Shown piece by piece: positions 22,475 to 33,430 of a stretch of DNA of 64,000 nt (position 1 is the stretch's first letter; every line of letters begins with the position of its first letter). Source of the stretch: Hippopus hippopus (lineage: Eukaryota > Mollusca > Bivalvia > Cardiida > Cardiidae); assembly GCA_946811185.2 (NCBI GenBank), contig OX328101.1, positions 15,298,122 to 15,362,121 on the forward strand. The letters run 5' to 3'. A model generated the notes under the pieces. The model was not told where the DNA came from. It ran no database searches and saw only the letters and a program-made list of their open reading frames with translations. The position numbers and the translations under genes are program-made.

Positions 22475-22665
22475 TCCTCTGTCCGTCCGCTGGTCTGTTC
22501 ATCCGCTAACTTGTACATCTGTCTTACCGTCTGTCCGCCTTACTCTCCGTCCGTCCCTAGAAATTCAGACCCTACTATAACTCTTGGGACTAACGGACAG
22601 ACGGACGGAGGGTCGAGCGGACAGACGATAAGACGGGCGTAAAGATGGACAAAGTAGATTAGTCT
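22475..22665. repeat. Inverted CCGT-rich microsatellites
   Basis: A tctgtccgcc...ctccgtccgtcc run is mirrored by acggacagacggacggag across about 35 bp, giving a long imperfect hairpin built of the microsatellite that occurs inside the hairpin-ended elements. Confidence 0.6.
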
Positions 22666-22747
22666 AAAGGTTTTCTGTCCGTGCGTCCACGAGCAGATTT
22701 GTTTTCCATACCGCTCACCTAGCCCTCTCTTCATGGGAAAACGGGCA

Positions 22748-22847
22748 TTGCTTGCTACCAGCACCAAGATCTGCTTCCGCGGCGGCTCCTCCCGGGCTCA
22801 CGCCAAGGTTATAGATTTTGCAAACCGCGGCTTGTTCCCACTCGTCA
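22748..22847 (-). pseudogene. Diverged 28S rRNA fragment
   Basis: Read on the minus strand it gives gacgagtggg, then gcgtgagcccgggaggagcc, gccgcgg and gcagatcttggtgctggtag. This follows the large-subunit rRNA core (GACGAGTAGGAGGGCCGC ... GTGAGCCCGGGTGGAGCCGC ... GCAGATCTTGGTGGTAGTAG) with about 10 percent change in the best part. It is a short fragment in an AT-rich intron, not an rRNA gene. It starts within 10 bp of the 3' end of an E element. Confidence 0.7.
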
Positions 22848-22854
22848 GAATGTA

Positions 22855-23133
22855 ACAAGAATACCGCATGCGGATGCCAACGCTCGGCTGCAGCCGCTTT
22901 CATTGAAAATTATAAGTTGTAAAAGGGGCATAACTGTGTCGAAAATGTGTTGATGGTTACCTGTTCCTGTCGTATGAGTTTTCCGTTTGATAATTAACAT
23001 CTTGTTGGAGTTTGAAGTAAATATCTTCAGTAATGATAGAAATATTGTAAAATGTCAAAGTTTTCACACGCCGGGGATATGACAATAACTCGACGTTTTC
23101 TTGGGGAAAAAAACCGAGCTAAACATGATCATA
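22855..23133 (-). mobile_element. E-family hairpin-ended element, complete
   Basis: Read on the minus strand, the 5' end is tttagctcggttttttcccc with aagaaaacgtcgagttattg, and the 3' end is gcgttggcatccgcatgcgg followed by tattcttgtt. Both ends match the E copy at 55176. The family is short, with an actttgacattttacaatat core. Confidence 0.75.
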
Positions 23134-23246
23134 CAAAGTAATAGCTCATTTTCCCAAATGATGTCAAAAGCTATTTACTCCAAGGGCATGAAATGCAAAG
23201 TCGAGAACTCGTACTTATATAGTTTTTGGGTTGAATGACCCAGCAG

Positions 23247-23262
23247 CCCCCCCCCCCCCCCT
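23247..23262. repeat. Poly-C tract
   Basis: A run of C residues, a likely length-variable site. Confidence 0.8.
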
Positions 23263-23380
23263 TTCCCGCCAAGTGCTTTTATAATCACGGTAATGGCAAC
23301 ATTTTTGCGGTTAAAAAACGTAGGACTGGCGATGTTACTCGGTGATTAATCATTTTTACGTCTTTCCAACTTCAGCCTTT

Positions 23381-23606
23381 AAACGTTTACCAAACGACAA
23401 AATCTAGATTCATCCAAATTGTAAGCATATGCTGACCACAAATTAAATGTGGCTCGAATGACAGATGTTGTCTTTGCAAGAATAGAAAACTTTTTGGAAA
23501 AGGGAGAAAATGCTGGTTTCCAGCATTTTCTCCTTTTCCAAAAATATTTTCTATTTTTATTTTTTTGTTAGGGTCGTTAAAACTTGGGATTGTGTTGTGA
23601 AGGGAA
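23381..23606 (-). mobile_element. P1 MITE
   Basis: It runs from TAAACGTTTACCAAACGACA to aacttgggattgtgttgtga. The palindrome ggaaaagggagaaaatgctg / agcattttctccttttcc is almost perfect. Confidence 0.8.
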
Positions 23607-23689
23607 AAATGCAAAATAAATTAAACAATGATAAAAATCCAAAATGTTGCGATTTGATAGATCACTATACCGGAAAAAATCTCACCGTT

Positions 23690-23805
23690 ATGTATCGGAC
23701 AGTGTAAATCCAAGATAGGACTGCATATTCTTTGAAGTCTGATCTTGACCTAGACTGTTCACTAAGGAGCATTTAGTTGACCGTAGCAGCAAAAGGGTTA
23801 ACACA
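23690..23805 (+). mobile_element. P2 MITE, partial
   Basis: tatcggacagtgtaaatcca, a half-worn palindrome (aagtctgatcttgaccta) and the end gcaaaagggttaa. Confidence 0.65.
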
Positions 23806-23832
23806 CAACTTCCTGCAGATGTTTTTTTTTTT

Positions 23833-25487
23833 AGCTCACCTGAGCACGAAGTGCTCATGGTGAGCTATTGTGATCGTGCTGTGTCCGGCGTGCGTCGTCC
23901 GTCGTGCGTCGTCAACTTTTACCTTGTGTACACTCTAGAGGCCACATTTTCTGTCCAATACTCCTGAAAGTTGGTCAGAATGTTTGTCTTGATGATATCT
24001 CAGACGAGTTCGAAAATGGGCCATGTCGGGTCAAAAACTAGGTCACTAGGTCAAATCTTAGAAAAACATTGTGTACACTCTAGAGGCCACATTTTCTGTC
24101 CAATACTCCTGAAAATTGGTCAGAATGTTTGTCTTGATGATATCTCAGACGAGTTCGAAAATGGGCCATGTCGGGTCAAAAACTAGGTCACTAGGTCAAA
24201 TCTTAGAAAAACCTTGTGTACACTCTAGAGGCCATATTTTCAGTTCGATACTCATGAAACTTGGTCAGAATGTTTGCCTTGATGATATCTCGGATGAGTT
24301 TGAAAATGGGTCATATCGGGTCAAAAACTAGGTCACTAGGTCAAATCTTAGAAAAACCTTGTATACGCTCTAGAGGCCACATTTTCTGTCCAATACTCCT
24401 GAAAGTTGGTCAGAATGTTTGTCTTGATGATATCTCTGACGAATTCGAAAACGGGCCATGTTGGATTAAAAACTAGGTCACTAGGTCAAATCTTAAAAAA
24501 ACCTTGTGTGTGCTCCAGAAGCCACATTTTTCTGTCCAATACTCTTGAAATTTGGTCAGAATGTTTTGTCTTGATAATATCGCAGACGAGTTCGAAAGTG
24601 GGTCATGTGGGGTCAAAAACTAGGTCACTATGTCAAATCTTTGAAAAACCTTGTGTACGCTCCAGAAGCCACTTTTTCAGTCCAATGCTCTTTAAAATTG
24701 GTCAGAATGTTTGTCATGATATTAGCTTGAATGAGTTTGAAAATGGGTCATGTCAGGTCAAAAACTAGGTCACCAGGTCAAATCTTAGAAAAACCTTATG
24801 TAAGCTCTAGTGGCCACATTTTCAGTCCAATAATCTTGAAATTCGGTCAGAATGTTTGTCTTGATAATTTCTTAGACTAGTACGAAAATGGGTCATGTTG
24901 GATAAAAAACTAGGTCACAAGGTCAAATCTCGGAAAAACCTTTTGTACTATAATTACAGTCCAATATTCTTTAAACTTTTGTTAGAATGTTTGTCTTGAT
25001 GATATCTTGCATGAGTTTGAAAATGGGTCACGTGGAATAAAAACTAGGTCACCAAGTTTCATCCTTGAAAAACCATGTGTACGCTCTAGAGGCCACATTT
25101 TCAGTCCAATAATCTTGAAATTTGCTTTGAATGTTTGTCTTGATAATATCTTAGACTAGTATGAATATGGGTCATGTTGGATAAAAAACTAGGTCACTAG
25201 GTCAAATCTCGGAAAAAACTTTTATACACCCTACAGGCCACATTTTCTCTTAAATACTCATGAAAGTTTGTCGGAATGTATGTCTGGATAATTTCTACAT
25301 GTCAAGTAGGCCGCTGAGAGAAATTCTAGAAAAAACTTGTGTGCATTCTAGAGGCCATATTTGTAAGCCCAATACTAATGAGTGTTTGTCAGAGTGTTTG
25401 TCTTAATATCTCTGAAGAGATTGGAAATGGGTCATGTTTGATCAAAAGGCTCAGGTGAGCGACTTCAGGGCCATCATGGCCCTCTTA
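23833..25487 (+). mobile_element. A-family hairpin-ended element, about 10 tandem units of 145 bp
   Basis: The 5' hairpin pairs AGCTCACCTGAGCAC with GTGCTCATGGTGAGCT. A GTCGTGCGTC-rich stretch follows, then tandem units with exact 145-bp spacing at first (gtcagaatgtttgtcttgat recurs at 23975, 24120, 24265 and 24410) that degrade rightwards. The 3' end is ctcaggtgagcgacttcagg followed by GGGCCATCATGGCCCTCTTA. The tag CTCAGGTGAG mirrors the 5' end. Open frames across it are translated repeats, not genes. Confidence 0.9.
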
Positions 25488-25496
25488 TTTAAATTT

Positions 25497-25580
25497 TGCC
25501 TTGCAGCAGATCACTTTAAAAACATAGTTGCAAAAGGAGAAATCGTTCGTAACGAGCAATTTCTCCATTTGCCACTATGT
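25497..25580. mobile_element. P1-like palindrome core
   Basis: acatagttgcaaaaggagaa and ttctccatttgccactatgt pair around cgttcgtaacgag. The P1 stem is changed symmetrically. Confidence 0.55.
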
Positions 25581-25938
25581 TTTCAATTGTATTTTTTCGA
25601 GGGAGGGGTGGATATTAGCTGAAAATCCATATTTTACACAAGCGTATTGAATATTGATCTCGTATTATTTCAATGTTATAAATTGTACTTTTTGTGACTA
25701 TGACATGTACAACTGTGTACTTGTTTTGCAAAAAACTTCTGTTCTGCTCAAAATATTTTTGTCACCTCCAGCCAAATTTCTTGCTGTAGTTAGATTATAA
25801 TATTCAGGTTTTTGATGAACATGGACGAACCCAACCATGAAAAAAATGTAATAGAAAAGGTGAAATATAGGTCACGATTGTTGTTGACTTTCATGCACGA
25901 TAAGACACCTTCCCCCTTATATCAATTACGAAAGAGAC

Positions 25939-26282
25939 TTAAAGATACATATCTACAGCCAGGGAGAAAAACGCATTTAAAACTTTTTTAATGTGTATAA
26001 TTGTTCAGATACTGGTCAACTGTGTAAACATAGGTTAATAATTTATAAATATGGTGTACGGGACAAAGAAACTCAAGGGATTTGTCCTTATTAAAAACCG
26101 GAAACGACAACAGCGATAGCTTGGAAGGCCTCCAAAGCATGAAAAAGATTTTCTATCCGTCGTAATCTATGCAACCTTGCAGCCGTCAGGGGCAACATTT
26201 GGCATAAAGACACAAGAATGATTAGAGTGTCATATATAAATAAGGATGAACTGGCTGAAAACGAGTATGGGTGTATCTTTAA
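25939..26282 (+). mobile_element. P7 MITE, 344 bp
   Basis: The ends are TTAAAGATACA and TGTATCTTTAA. The body has agcttggaaggcctccaaag and gatgaactggctgaaaacga. A reversed copy lies at 61906. Confidence 0.75.
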
Positions 26283-26712
26283 TAGGTTCTAATATAGTTG
26301 TTTATTGTTAAGCATATTACATTGTATGTTCAGTTTGTGATGAGCAAGGTCTAACCCAACTATGAAAAAAATATCATAGAAATGTTTTTTTTCCAAAATA
26401 TATGTCACGATTATTTTTTATTTTTATGCATGATGAGTCTTTCTTATTTCGATCACGATTTCACGAGACATAGAAATTACGTGTAATTTCGATAAAGGCT
26501 GTAACTTAACGTTCAGCATTTAGTAGGCCTACTCATTTTTGACCATCTGTTACTTGTCACGAGAAATGTGATAGAAAAGGGCAAAGGTAGATTGCATGTC
26601 AAGGTTGTTGTTCACTTTCATGCACAATATGTCTTCTTTTTGTCGATTACGAAAGAGACTTAGAATTTAGTTCTAATAAAGTTTTTAGCATTCAATTACA
26701 TCATATCCATTT

Positions 26713-26945
26713 TAAAAACCTTTACCACATACCCGAGTTTTAAGAACCCTGAACAAGAAAGCTTTTGTGATGAAACATTATGGGAAAAGGAGAAAATGCT
26801 AGTAACCAGCATTTTCTGCTTTTCCCACAGTGTTTTCTACTCTCTTAAAGGCAAGCTGCATCAGTTGAGCCACCTTTTTTTTCGTTGTCTGCTAGTGCTT
26901 TCAAATTGGATTAGTCTAAAATTGTGTCGTTTGGTAAAGGGTTAA
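26713..26945 (+). mobile_element. P1 MITE, complete
   Basis: It runs from TAAAAACCTTTACCACATAC to GTCGTTTGGTAAAGGGTTAA. The palindrome has two or three mismatches. Confidence 0.8.
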
Positions 26946-27073
26946 GAGCAAGGGTGACCTTACCACAAGAAATGAACTAAAAAGGTGAGATGTAGGTCAC
27001 GATTAGTTTTGACTTTATGTTAATTCACTCGTTACTACACGGCAGAATTTCAGACTAGTCGAAAGTTTTTTCA

Positions 27074-27340
27074 GACGGCCATGCTCTGGCAAAAAGGGGC
27101 TTAATGAATCTCCGTAATACATTATACCAAGCAAAACATCATACATGTAGAATTACGGATCCATGAAATCCATTTTGTCTAACAACCGGCTCAATCCTGA
27201 GGTAAACTGGTCCTTTGACGTGCAGAAACAAAGGCAAAAAAGTTTCGGCCAAGGTCAGCCTGCGCGGACTGCGCAGGTTGACCTGGGTCGATACCTTTTG
27301 CAAATGCATTAAGTCCCGTTTTCACAGAGCATGGCTCATT
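27074..27340 (+). mobile_element. P3 MITE
   Basis: The ends are ccatgctctggcaaaaaggg and ttttcacagagcatggctca. The centre ggtcagcctgcgcgg / ctgcgcaggttgacc is palindromic. It carries cctgaggtaaactggtcctt, a variant of the let-7-like octamer region. Confidence 0.85.
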
Positions 27341-27534
27341 TGTTTAACCAGTGTAGAGCTAGATGACGTATCGGATGCTGTATGTCACATGACATAATGA
27401 CTCATTCAATATGAGGAGTAATTCTTCTAGCTAAAGGGGAGTAACTCAAATGATAAGGCAAAAAAAAAATCTCATGGTAGCGTCCCGTTTATTTCCCCCA
27501 TTTGCTAAACAGTTCGAACTGATTGATTGATTGT

Positions 27535-27563
27535 ATGATGTTAACGCCGTTTTCAACATTATT
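27535..27563 (-). repeat. SINE, outer piece split off by the B insertion
   Basis: gttaacgccgttttcaacat followed by tatt is the start of the SINE body. The rest resumes at 32671 after the nested elements. Confidence 0.8.
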
Positions 27564-29119
27564 AGCTCTACTGGCTAAAAGCCAGAAGAGCTTATGTCAT
27601 AGCGTGGTTTCCGTCGTCTGTCCGTCTGTCCGTCTGTCCGTCCGTCCATTAGTCTTTTTCTTGTTTACGCGATTAAGTCTGCATTTGTGGTCAGATTTTC
27701 TTGAAACTTGCACAGTTTGTTTATCTCATCAATAGCTTCAACCCTATTGATTTTGAAAAAAATCCAACAGACAGTATGGGTAAAGTAGCCATTTCAAGTT
27801 GAAAATTTCTATCTCTTGTTTACTCGATGAAGTCAGCATTTCTGGTCAGATTTCCATGAAACTTGCACAGTTCGTTTATACTATCAAGAGCTTCAACCCT
27901 ATTGATTTTGAAAAAAATCCAACAAACAACATAGGAAAAGTAGCCATTTCAAGTTGAAAATTACCATCTCTTGTTTACATGATAAAGTCTGCATTTGTAA
28001 TCAGATTTTTGTGACACTTGTTCAGTTTGTTTATCTCATCAATAGCTTCAACCCTATTAATTTTGAAAAAAATCCAACAAACAGTATGGGAAAAGTAGCC
28101 ATTTCAAGTTGAAAATTTCCATTTCCTGTTTAGGTGATGAAGTCAGCATTTCTGGTCGGATTTTCATGAAACTTGCACAGTTCGTTTATCTTATCAATAG
28201 CTTCAACCCTATTGATCATGAAAAAAATCCAACAATTAATGTTTGAAAAGTAGCCATTCCAAGACAAAAAATCCATTTCTTGTTTACATGATAAAGTCTG
28301 CATTTGTCATCAGATTTTTGTGAAACTTGCACAGTTTGTTTATCTCATCGAAAGCTTCAACTCTATTGATTTTGAAAGAAATTAAACGAACAGTATGGGA
28401 AAAGTAGCCATTTCAAGTTGAAAATTTCCATTTCTTGTTTACGCGATGAAGTCAGCATTTCTGGTCGGATTTTCATGAAACTTGCACAGTTGCTTTGCCT
28501 CATCAACAGCTTGAACCCAACTGATTTTGAAAAAAAATCTGACAATTAGTATGGGAAAAGTAGCCATTTAAAGTTGAAAATTTCCATTTCTTGTTTACGC
28601 GATGAAGTCAGCATTTCTGGTCGGATTTTCATGAAACTTGCACAGTTGCTGTCTCATCAACAGCTTCAACCCGATTGATTTTGAAAAAAAAAAAAAAATT
28701 GACAATCAGAATGGGAGAAATAGCCATTCAAAGTTGAATATTTCCATTTTTTGTTCAGGCAATGAAGTTCACAGTGTTGATCCAATTCTTTTGAAACTTT
28801 CAAAGATTGTTTGGTTCATCAAGGGATTGAACTCTATTAAAAGTGAAGAAAATCTAGTAAACTGTTAAGGAAAAGCAGCCATTTAATGACTTAGCATCGT
28901 TTACTCAACAAAGTCCACATTTGAAATTTGCTAGGATTGTTTAATAAAAGGCGTACTGAAACCCTATTAAATTTGGCTGGATTCCAAACATTTCGTTTTG
29001 AGAAATTGCACTTCATTTTTTTTTTCACTGTTTGTTCAGTAGTCACCTTGCTTACTTATGCTGTTTTAGTGGGTTGAAGCCCAGTTGCAAGAACACATTT
29101 TTGTGTTTTTTGTCTTTTT

Positions 29120-32100
29120 AGCTCACCTGAGCACGAAGTGCTAAGGTGAGGTATTGTGATCTGTCGTTGTCCGGCGTCCATCTGTCCGTCCGTCCGTCCG
29201 TCCGTCTGTCCGTCTGTCCACAATTCCTTTAAACACCTTCTCCTCCTAAAACCGCTGGGCCAATCTTGATGAAACTTGGCAGGGATGTTCCTTGGGTGAA
29301 GCTCTACCAAAGTTGTTCAACAGATTGAATTCCACCCATAACTCTAGTTGCCATGGCAACAAAAAGGAAAAAAATAGCAAAATCTTTGAAAATCTTCTTC
29401 TCTGAAACTAGAAGGCATAGAGCTTTGATATTTGGTATGTAGCATCTCCTATTGGACCTCTACCAAGTTTGTTCATATGATGCCCCTGGAGTCAAAACTG
29501 GTCCCGCCCCGGGGGTCACAAGTTCTAACATAGGAACAACGAAGGAAAACTTTAAAATTCTTCTTCTCTGAAACTGGAATGCGTGGAGCTTTGATATTTG
29601 GCATCTAGCATCTCCTAGTGGACCTCTCTTGAGTTTGTTCATATGATGCCCCTGGGGTCAAAACTGGCCCCGCCCCAGGGGTCACAAGTTTGAACATAGG
29701 AACAAAGAAGGAAAACTTTAAAATTCTTCTTCTCTGAAACTTGAAGGCGTAGAGCTTCGATATTTGGCATCTAGCATCTCCTAGTGGACCTCTACCAAGT
29801 TTGTTCATATGATGCCCCTGGAGTCAAAACTGGCCCTGCCCCGGGGATCACAAGTTCGAACATAGGAACAAAGAAGGAAAACTTTAAAATTCTTCTTCTC
29901 TAAAACTGGAGGGCGTAGAGCTTTGATATTTGGTATGTAGCATCTCTTAGTGGACCTCTACCAAGTTTGTTCATATGATGCCCCTGGGGTCAAAACTGGC
30001 CAAGCCCTTGGGGTCACAAGTTCAAACATAGGAACAAAGAAGGAAAACTTTAAAACCCTTCTTCTCTAAAACTGGAAGGTGTAGAGCTTTTATATGTGGT
30101 ATGTAGCATCTCCTAGTGGACCTCTACCAAGTTTGTTCATATGATGCCGCTGGGGTCAAAACTGGTCCCGCCCCGGGTGTCACTAGTTCGAACATAGGAA
30201 CAACGAAGGAAAACTTTAAAATTCTTCTTTTCTAAAACTGGAAGGCATAGAGCTTTGTTATTTGGTATGTAGTGAACCTGTTCTAAGTTTGTTAGCCCAC
30301 CTGAGCACAACGTGTTCAATCAGTTCGAAATTGGGTCACCTGGTGTCATAATCTAGGTCAATACGTCAAATTAAAGAAATACCTTTAGGGCACTCTAGAG
30401 GCCACATTTTTCTCTCAGTTGACTTGAAAATTGGTCAGAATGTTTGTCTTGATAAAATCTCGGATGGGTTTGGATTTGGGTCACCTGGGATCATAAACTA
30501 GGTCAATAGGTCAAATTAAAGTAATACATTGTGGGCACTTTAGAGGCCACATTTTTCGCTCAGTTGACTTGAAAATTGGTCAGAATGTTTGTCTTGATAA
30601 AATCTCATATGATTATGAATTTGGGTCATGTGGGGTCTTAAATAAGGTCACTAGGTCAAAATAAAGTAATACCTTGTGGGCACTCTAGAGGCCACATTTA
30701 TTGTTCAACTGATTTGAAAATTGGTTAAAATGTTTGTCTCGATGAAATCTAGGATGAGTTCAAAATTGGGTCACCTGGTGTCATAATCTAGGTCACTAGG
30801 TCAAATTAAAGAAATATCTTTAGGGCACTCTAGAGGCCACATTTCTTGCTCAATTGACTTGAAAATTGGTCAGAATGTTTGTCTTGATGAAATATCGGAT
30901 GAGTTTGAAATTGGGTCACCTGGGGTCATAAACTAGGTCACTTGGTCAAATTTAAGAAATACCTTGTGGGCACTGTTGAGGCCACATTTATTGCTCAAAT
31001 GACTTGACAAGTATTCAGAATGTTTGTCTTGATAAACTTTCAGATAAGTTCTAAATTTGGTCAGCTGGGGTCATAAACTAGGTCACTAGGTCAAATTAAA
31101 GAAATACCTTTAAGGCACTCTAGAGGCCACATTTTTTTGCTAAATTGACTTGAAAATTTGTCAGAATGTTTGTCTTGATGAAATCTCACATGAATCTGAA
31201 TTTGGGTCAACTGAGATCGTAAACTAGGTCACTAGGTCAAATTAAAGAAATACCATGTGGGCACTCTAGAGGCCACATTTATTGCTCAAATGACTTGAAA
31301 ATTGTTCAGAATGTTTGTTTTTTTAGCTCCACTGGCCGAAGGCCAGAGAGCTATAGTCATGGCGTTGTGTCCGTCCGTCCGTCCGTCCGTCCGTTCGTCC
31401 GTGCGTGCGTCCGTAAACTTTTTCTTTAAAAAACTTCTCCTCAGAAACTATTGACTGGATTTTTACCAAATTTCACAGGAATGTTCCTTTGGTGGTCCTC
31501 TTTCAAATTCTTTCAAATAATTGTGTTCCATGAAGAATTCTGGTTGCCATGGCAACCAAAGTAAAAAACCTTTAAAAATCTTCTCCTCCCAAACCGCTAT
31601 TTGGATAGCATTATTATTTTGCAGGAATGTTCCTTTGATACAGGTTTACAGAATTCCTTAAAAAAAAAAAGATCTGTCAAAAAACATGGCTTTTATGGGA
31701 GACTCATTTTCCTTTTATGGTATAAAGTAAAATCTTTGAAAAATTTCTGCTCTAAAACTATTCATTGGATTTCATTGTTGTTTTGCAGGTAAGTTCCTAT
31801 GGTGGTTGTCTACCAAATTGTTTCTTCAGTGAGCTAAAATGCAGGATTGAATGATAATTGTTAAAAACTTCCTTTCGCCATTATAGAAATATCAGGCCTG
31901 TGGAGCGATACAGGCGCTCAAGCGCCTCTAGTATAAATTTTCAGATGAGTTCTAAATTTGGTCATGTGGAGTTATAAACTAGGTCACTAGGTCAAATTAA
32001 AGAAATACCTTGTGGGCACTCTAGAGGCCACATTTATTGTTCAATTGATTTGAAAGTTGGTTGAAATGTTTGACTCGATGAAATCTAGGATGAGTTCAAA

Positions 32101-32575
32101 ATTGGGTCACCTGGGGTCATAATCTAGGTCACAAGGTCAAATTAAAGAAATACCTTAAAGGCACTCTACAGGTCACATTTCGTGCTCAATTGACTTGAAA
32201 ATTGGTCAGCATGTTTGTCTTGATGAATTATTGGATGGTTTTGAAATTGGGTCACCTGGGGTCATAAACTAGGCCACTTGGTCAAATTAAAAAAATACCA
32301 TGTGGGCACTCTAGAGGCCACATTTATTGCTCAGTTAACTTGAAAACTGTTCAGAATGTTTGTCTTGATAAATTTTTTGATGAGTTCTAAATTGGGTCAC
32401 GTGGGGTTATAAATTAGGTCACTAGGTCAACTTACGGAAATTCCTTGTGGACGCTCTAGAGGCCACATTTTAAGCTCAATTGACCTGACAGTTGGTCAGA
32501 AATTGAATTATGCACGTGGAGTGAATTTCGCCTATTGACTCAGGTGAGCGATCCAGGGCCATCATGGCCCTCATG
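29120..32575 (+). mobile_element. A-family element(s) nested in B; two 5' ends and one 3' end
   Basis: The first 5' hairpin is at 29120 (agctcacctgagcacgaagt). It is followed by six units of about 168 bp with a D-like unit (gcatctcctagtggacctct, gcccctggggtcaaaactgg). A second, worn 5' end is at 30296 (agcccacctgagcacaacgt), followed by about 145-150-bp A-type units (aggtcactaggtcaaattaa). The single 3' end gactcaggtgagcgatccag, GGGCCATCATGGCCCTCATG closes it. A C element interrupts at 31325-31932. Confidence 0.85.
31325..31932 (+). mobile_element. C-family hairpin-ended element nested in A
   Basis: The 5' hairpin pairs agctccactggcc with ggccagagagct. A CCGT microsatellite and two or three units (aaacttctcctcagaaacta) follow. 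The 3' end is aggcgctcaagcgcct plus CTAGT. It lies within a 145-bp A unit, which resumes at ataaattttcagatgagttc. Confidence 0.85.
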
Positions 32576-32670
32576 TTTTTCTTTCTGTATCATGAATTCA
32601 TAATGTATGCTAGCATAAAAGCAAAATCTCTGCCAGTAGAGCGATTTCAGGCCCTCAAGGGCCTCTAGTT

Positions 32671-32937
32671 TCAGTTATATCGCAGCGGCAAGTGCTCCTA
32701 TCCATGCTTTCCTGGGGGTTTCTTTTTACCAGTACTCCGCACAATATTCTTTCCAAGCCACTGGCTGCTTTGCTACATAACCGTCGTCAAAACAACGGTC
32801 AGCGATGAGACAAGAAATGAATCCTGTCGCAATGAATGTCATCAGTCCTCGGAAAGAAATTGGCCGAGCCGGGAATCGAACCAGCACCGCCTGTTCTCAA
32901 GTCCTGAACGCTACCGACTGAGCTAGCGGGGCTCTGC
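32671..32937 (-). repeat. SINE, main piece with tRNA-like head
   Basis: The body tcagttatatcgcagcggca continues the piece at 27535. The head at the right reads, on the minus strand, A box tagctcagtcgg and B box ggttcgattcc. tRNA-derived. Confidence 0.85.
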
Positions 32938-32964
32938 AGTTCGAACTGAATTTTTAGAAACAAT

Positions 32965-33130
32965 TGTTAAATTCTGCTTGTTTGACGTTCAGTGCCGGGG
33001 ACGTTATTTCATTTATATCTGGCGGCTAGTGTGCCACCTAATGTGGTATTGGAGTTTCGTTTTGAAGTACTTCGCACAATACCTTTACAAGCCACTGACT
33101 GGCTGATTTCTCTCTCAGATGTCGTCGACA
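32965..33130 (-). repeat. SINE body, headless
   Basis: tttatatctggcggctagtg, acttcgcacaatacctttac and aagccactgactggctg match the SINE family. Confidence 0.6.
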
Positions 33131-33195
33131 AATCGTTGAGAGGGATTATATTTTTGTCACTTTAATAAGATTGTGTTTAATCTAGCCCGAATGCT

Positions 33196-33328
33196 CTTGA
33201 AAACACTGTGGGAAAAGAAGAAAACTCTGGTCACCTGCATTTTCTCCTTTTCCCACAATATTTTGTACCCTTTCGAAGACAAATTCCATAACTCTAGTCA
33301 CAGTTAATCTGTCGTTTACAAAAAATAT
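33196..33328 (+). mobile_element. P1 MITE, outer ends lost
   Basis: tgtgggaaaagaagaaaact pairs with attttctccttttcccaca. The right arm reads tttcgaagacaaattccat. Confidence 0.7.
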
Positions 33329-33354
33329 CATTAATCATCGAAAAGAGCATACTC

Positions 33355-33430
33355 CGGCTGGGATTTGAACCCGTGATTTCTGGATTACTAGCTAAGAAGA
33401 TTACAGACTGAGCTAACGGTCTCAGCGTGT
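33355..33430 (-). repeat. tRNA-like sequence (SINE head)
   Basis: Minus strand: A-box-like ttagctcagtctgtaa and B box gggttcaaatccc. Acceptor-stem pairing fails, so this is a SINE head or tRNA relic rather than a working tRNA. Confidence 0.55.

Larger units (their letters stand above)
25780..27030. repeat. Degenerate tandem duplication, about 230-bp units, interrupted by MITEs
   Basis: Four loose copies share catgaaaaaaatgtaataga, taggtcacgattgttgttga, ctttcatgcac and cgattacgaaagagactt (25795-25940, 26325-26500, 26555-26700, 26945-27030). P7 (25939-26282) and P1 (26713-26945) sit between copies. Confidence 0.6.
27564..32670 (+). mobile_element. B-family element, split by nested A and C elements
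   Basis: The 5' hairpin (agctctactggctaaaagcc), CCGT run and eight or so tandem units run to 29119. The B tail (atcatgaattcat, gcgatttcaggccctcaagg, gcctctag) resumes at 32576. The host SINE shows a clean empty site without target duplication. Confidence 0.9.

Noticed and set aside
23971..24768. Chain of overlapping open frames (MVRMFVLMISQTSSKMGHV-like)
   Set aside because: They are the 145-bp tandem unit of an A element translated. The period is not a multiple of three, so successive units fall in different frames. The same holds for 34745-35392.
29460..30319. Minus-strand open frames sharing MNKL..GPLGDARCQISKL
   Set aside because: Translated 168-bp units of the nested A element, not a protein family.
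33355..33430. tRNA gene on the minus strand
   Set aside because: The A and B boxes are there, but the acceptor stem does not pair. Treated as a SINE head. The same applies at 20900-20968, 32865-32937 and 37622-37697.
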